DNA of 64,000 bases from Thunnus maccoyii (Eukaryota; Chordata; Actinopteri; Scombriformes; Scombridae). The translations under genes and the position numbers were made by a program. Location: assembly GCF_910596095.1 (NCBI RefSeq), contig NC_056552.1, positions 13,311,111-13,375,110 of the forward strand, read 5' to 3'. Shown here one piece after another: positions 59,450 to 64,000 of this stretch. A model generated the notes under the pieces. That model ran no database searches. It saw only the letters and a program-made list of their open reading frames with translations, and was not told the origin of the DNA. Positions within the stretch are counted from its first letter, which is position 1. Each line of letters starts with the position of its first letter.

Positions 59450-60010
59450 CTTCGATTAGTTAATTAGTTATTAAATTAATCGCTAACTATTTTGATAATC
59501 AACTAATCAGTTTAAGTCATTTTTAAAGAAAAAATGTCTCTGATTCCAGCTTTTCAAAGGTGGATATTTCCTTCTATGACAGTGAACTGAATATCTTTGA
59601 GGACTCTTTCTTTGGCTTAGGGAAACTGTAATTGACTCTTTTCGATTCAAATTTATTTGTATAGCATCATCTGATACAAAAGAAGCGCTTTACAGAAAAA
59701 AACAGCAAAATTGTGCAAATAAATAGAAACATCCACACATGAATACACATACAAACACATGCATAAACACATACAAACATGCCATCTCATCAGACTTTGA
59801 AAGTGGACAAGGAGGAGATCTGCTGGGGTTATAAACTGACTGCATGTCTGAGAAGTGCTGTGGAGCCAGACCAGCAAGTGCTTTGTAAACCAATAGAAGG
59901 ATTTTTAATCGTATTCTGAAAACAGCAGGTAGCCAGTTGAAGGTTCCAGATGACTGGAATTATATGGTCTGATCTTTTTGTCCTGGTTACCATAACAACT
60001 AATTGATTCA
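59450..60010. mobile_element. GGCTGCAACTAA-family remnant interrupted by another repeat
   Basis: The left part GATTAGTTAATTAGTTATTA to TCAGTTTAAGTCATTTTTAA and a right remnant ACAACTAATTGATTCATTGAC enclose 59640-59995. The insert begins TTTATTTGTATAGC and holds GCGCTTTACAGAAAAAAACA and GAAAACAGCAGGTAGCCAGT, a common fish repeat. Confidence 0.55.
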
Positions 60011-60169
60011 TTGACTACTAATGAGCTGATATCTCAAATATTTTGTATCTCGTTTTGTGTATTTTATATCTCAAACAGCTTGTTTTTATACTTCAGGAGC
60101 ATGTTGAGTACTATTGTAAGGTTATGATTTGATATCCTACTGTGTCCAGGGAACAAATTTATATGAAAA

Positions 60170-60510
60170 TGTTAGATGGAGCAGAGTGTTGAGGAAGTGG
60201 ACCCAAACGCAGGCAGCAGCAGGAACTGAAGAATACTCTTGATGGAGGTTATTTGCAGGCAGAGCAAACTGTACAGGACAGAACAAAACTGAGCTTCACT
60301 GAACAAAGCAGAACAAACTGAGCAGAGGATACAACAAATACCGAACTGAAAACCAAGACTTCAATACAAGCTTAACTAATGAGGGAATGGAGAACAGGTG
60401 ACCAAACTGAGAACAGGCAGGGAGCTGATAGGCTGAGGGAAACACTGGGAGCAGGGCAAGACTAACGAGACTGAATGAAACACAAAAAACAAAAAAGTGA
60501 AAAGGCAATA
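60170..60510. repeat. Probable interspersed repeat
   Basis: GTGGACCCAAACGCAGGCAG and the following AACAAA/AACAGGACAG-rich stretch resemble a frequent teleost intergenic repeat. Class and ends not defined. Confidence 0.4.
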
Positions 60511-63500
60511 GCTGCTCTGCGCTGAGGACACATCAAAACAGAACTTCATCCATAAGCCAAAGTCCACAATATAACCACGCACAGTCCTCTTAATATCTGA
60601 ACCACAATTTATTAAACTGTCTTGGAATTACATAAATATAACTCAAATAAGTGCAGGTCACACTGAGCAACACAGAAAATAACTTGAGCCAATAAACTTC
60701 AGTTAATATTGCCAACCTAGGAACCTTTACCAGAAAGACTAGAAACATAAATTGCTGCTGACAAACAAGAACCAAACAATCTGTCTGTATGTAACATAAA
60801 TTGGACTGCCAGATAACTGTTGCTCTGAGTTTCAGTTCATTTTTGCACTTTGATCCAATGAGAGTCAATGTAGAAAGCAACAGTTTCTCAAGTGGTCCTT
60901 GAATATAATCTACAACCACTTATCTGTCCTTCTTCCCACTCAGTCCAGTCTTAGGCAGAAAAGCCTGAAAGCATCTGGTGGACTGGTGGACAGAACCATA
61001 ACAGAAAATGTATTCAGAGTGCGTATACAACATACTTTAGTACATTTCAGCCATAATAAAGGTACTTACATGTATTCCATTTTATGTACATTAAATATAT
61101 TAACATTGGCTTTGAATTGAGTCTAGGAATTGATGGCAGATCATACGTAATGTTGCTTCAAAATAACACTTTTAGTATGTAATGAGTATAGTATAAACAC
61201 TACATGACATTTGGAATAAAAAGTATAACTTAAGTACATTTCTTTATCACCTGTGATTTGTTAGCAATGAAAAGGATTTTAAGAGTAAGTCTAGTTTTGC
61301 TAAACATTGTTTTCCATAGTCAACAGATTGAATATTTCTGCTACAGTATGGCCAGAATGTAATATTAGACAAATAAAGTTGGGATCACTTGCTTGAAAAA
61401 AGGTACAAATTAGTATTTAGGAGGCAGCATTGGGAGACACTGAAATATGTTGCCTATATCTGCGAGTTACATTACAACCAATTACTGTAAAGTTCAATAT
61501 TTATCTTCTGCTCTGTACTGTACATGCTTTTATCAACCTGTAATAATAATAATAACAATACATTTTATGCATAGAGTGCTTTTCAAGGTACTCAAAGACG
61601 CTTTACACAGAAAACACACTAAAAGCAAGAAAACACTATAAAAGTACATTAAGTTGTACAACCTAAAAAACTTCAATAAACATTAAATTATTTTGCAAAC
61701 CAGATGCTTCCAGCTGTCATTATGTTGTTTCTCATTGGGCCTTTTTGAAGCTTGGCCTTTCCCTCCACTATATTTGGACACCATACAATAATTCATCACC
61801 AATCGTGTAACTACACCATAACATAACTACACCATATACAGTGCTGTATATTGCCAGCATTTCTTTTCATAATTAGGCCACATTCCAGACTGAGACCATA
61901 GCAGCAATATTAACAGCCTACTAATAACTCACATGATTGACCATCAAACAGCTGCCACACTGTAGAAGAGACACGTGTTGAAGTTCTGAAAAACACAAGT
62001 TGTCACTTTGCCGTGTGCTGGAAATGTCCACCTAAAAATAAACAGAGGAATATCTGCTGGCCCGAGCCAGCAGCCACAACAAGTACGAGACTGTCATCCA
62101 CTGCAGACAGCTGTGGGTTAAACAAAGACAATCATCTAATTTCCCAAGTCTTTGTAAAGAATATGCTGTACAAGGGGCTTGGACTATTTCTTTGTGAGGC
62201 AAAAACAAAGTTAAACCACCAGAGTTACATTCTTGGCTGACAGAGAAAAGGGGATAATAAGCATAATTTTATCACTAAATCAGAACATCACAGCCTCTCC
62301 TCTACACCCTTTATAAACATGCTGTAATGTAGTCAATGTGACGGGTTCATCTTCCCTCCCTCACCCTTTTTTATGATTCTTTAACAGTATTCTGTGATCA
62401 TTCCCACAGACAGTTATTTGAATATAAAATGATAAACGTAAAAGTGTGTTTCCAAGATTTTGATCGGACTGCCGAGAGCCTGTGTGTGAAAGTCCAGCCC
62501 TAACTTTCTTATACAGTAGGTTTTTGTGTGCATCTTAGATTTTATGGTAGAGGGATCCCAACATGTAGCCTACGACACGTTATCAAGGGTGGAGGGTGCA
62601 ATTTTTCAAGTGATATATGTCTAAAGCTACATTTGAGTCATCTGTACTGCACACCTGCACTTAGCTGTACAAACGGTGTTAAAATGTCATGACACCTGTA
62701 CTTTTGACCTTTGGAGGTAACATTTTGCTTAGGAAAACTTGACACTTTCTGACACTTTCAGTAGGTGTAGATTTGTCTACCTTCATTTTTGGAAAAACAT
62801 AATTTCTGCCTTAAATTCAACATCTATAACACCTTAGTTGTCTTTTTTTAAAAAGACATTTAATGTCAAATTAGACTGACATGTTTTCTAGTTTGATTTG
62901 TTCACCCAACTCATCTGGATTTAGTAAAGTCTTCCTATATTCCACATTGGCCTATACATCCATTATACTGCACTTCAGACGAGTAAATTCCTATCTTTTT
63001 TGTTAATCTTTCCAAATGAGAGAAAATCGAGTTTCGTGTATACAACAGGAGATTTTCAATGTGATCTGATGCCCAGAGAATTATCGATTTGAACAAAAAG
63101 GTTTTTGTTCTGTTTTGAAAATACTTAGAATAAAACCTAATTAAAAAAAGAACGCTGAACAGCTGGATTTCTTAAGTGCCTTTGGCATTTAAACATTCAA
63201 ACAAGATGGTTCACACTGGCATGTTCAGACTAGCAGGACTGAAAATCTAACAGTTACAGGCATGATTATATTTGGTAATTAGCACGACACAAAGTACATG
63301 GGCTAAACATGAAATTTTGACCCAATGGTGGCACTAAAGGAAGACAGGAGACTGCTGTATAGCACAAAATATCAGGATTAGTCATCAAAATCTCTCATCT
63401 ATGATCATGAGACGGTCATGGGAACTTACTCACAAGTTTTAGCTTAATGGGCAGAACAGGAAACTGTCTTCTTCTTTCTGGGACAGAAACATACTGTTTT

Positions 63501-64000
63501 AGAGAAGCCAAAATGACTAACACTTATTCTTCTTATGCTAAGATATAGCTCAAATATTCTGCAGTTTTGGTCTTCTAAAATAGTTCAGAAGATAATGTTG
63601 ATAATTAGTTGTATGTTTTAGAAAATTATATAAATATGATACATTTTGTAGTAAATTAGTTATAACTTGCAGATAAATATTGATATGATCCTTTTAGTAT
63701 TAGTTTGTTGAGCAGAATCCAGCAGCTTTCAGTGCTTCAGATCCCTGCTCTCACATACATGACCAGCTGAGGACCCCTGCTGGTGTCCATGTATGTAAGG
63801 ATATCAGTCAGTAAATACAAACTGTTTGCGGGTCCAATACTGATATTTCTCAGACAACTAGTGGTGAGTTTAAATTACATTTTATCAAGGCTATGATCTC
63901 ACTTGTGGTTTCTTTTCTTGGCTGCAAGAAAATTTGAATTTGGTTCAAGTAGGTTGACTGTAAATAATCTATGATTACAGCTATTACTCACTAATGATTA
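60510..64000. other. Right-hand intergenic region
   Basis: No supported exon on either strand. Apart from the repeat at 61540-61635, I see only AT-rich unique-looking sequence. Confidence 0.5.
61540..61635. repeat. Interspersed repeat fragment (GCTTTACA type)
   Basis: ATAATAATAATAACAATACA, then AGAGTGCTTTTCAAGGTACT and AAAGACGCTTTACACAG. Shares its layout with the insert at 59640. Confidence 0.5.

Noticed and set aside
59653..60011. Minus-strand frames suggesting a protein-coding gene near 59.7-60.0 kb
   Set aside because: The sequence is a common interspersed repeat inserted in a palindromic-family remnant; the frames overlap in different phases and show no domain.
1..64000. CRISPR arrays, operons, phage or bacterial mobile elements
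   Set aside because: The window is vertebrate nuclear DNA with spliced genes; no regularly spaced direct repeats of CRISPR type were seen.

Overview
This window is nuclear DNA of a ray-finned fish, most likely a percomorph teleost. The evidence is intron-split vertebrate genes with GT-AG junctions, many dinucleotide microsatellites, and a dense load of short palindromic DNA transposons, tRNA-derived SINE pieces and decayed LINE fragments typical of teleost introns. The species cannot be named from the sequence.

Four genes are recognised, all on the minus strand. Positions 511-20415 hold the first 15 coding exons (453 codons, every junction in phase) of adam11, a catalytically dead ADAM of the ADAM11/22/23 group. 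The rest of the gene lies beyond the left edge. Positions 24299-30601 hold dbf4b, complete in 11 coding exons (845 residues), a regulatory subunit of CDC7 kinase. Positions 34232-35614 hold gjc1 (connexin 45, 460 residues) in one coding exon, with probable 5' leader exons as far up as 44.8-46.3 kb. Positions 56604-57383 hold phospho1 (259 residues), the HAD phosphatase of skeletal mineralisation, with its coding part in one exon.

The adam11-dbf4b-gjc1 neighbourhood matches human 17q21.31, and PHOSPHO1 lies on the same human arm at 17q21.32. The genes share ancestry as a syntenic block. They do not form a pathway: synaptic adhesion, replication licensing, gap junctions and bone mineralisation.

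The rest is introns and intergenic DNA rich in repeats. Notable items are a 258-bp inverted-repeat element with a telomere-like core (8.2-8.4 kb), an inverted duplication upstream of adam11 enclosing a MITE nested in a MITE (20.55-22.12 kb), a fossil LINE reverse transcriptase (14.9-15.2 kb), at least eight copies of one palindromic family, nested hAT-like elements (41.3-42.3 kb), a full-length palindromic MITE (47.3-47.9 kb), a TTATA array (50.5 kb) and a G-rich minisatellite (51.7 kb). The intervals 46.4-56.5 kb and 59.4-64 kb show no gene. I see no convincing new multi-gene system. The best leads are the unexplained coding-like upstream exons before gjc1 and the inverted structure at the adam11 5' end.
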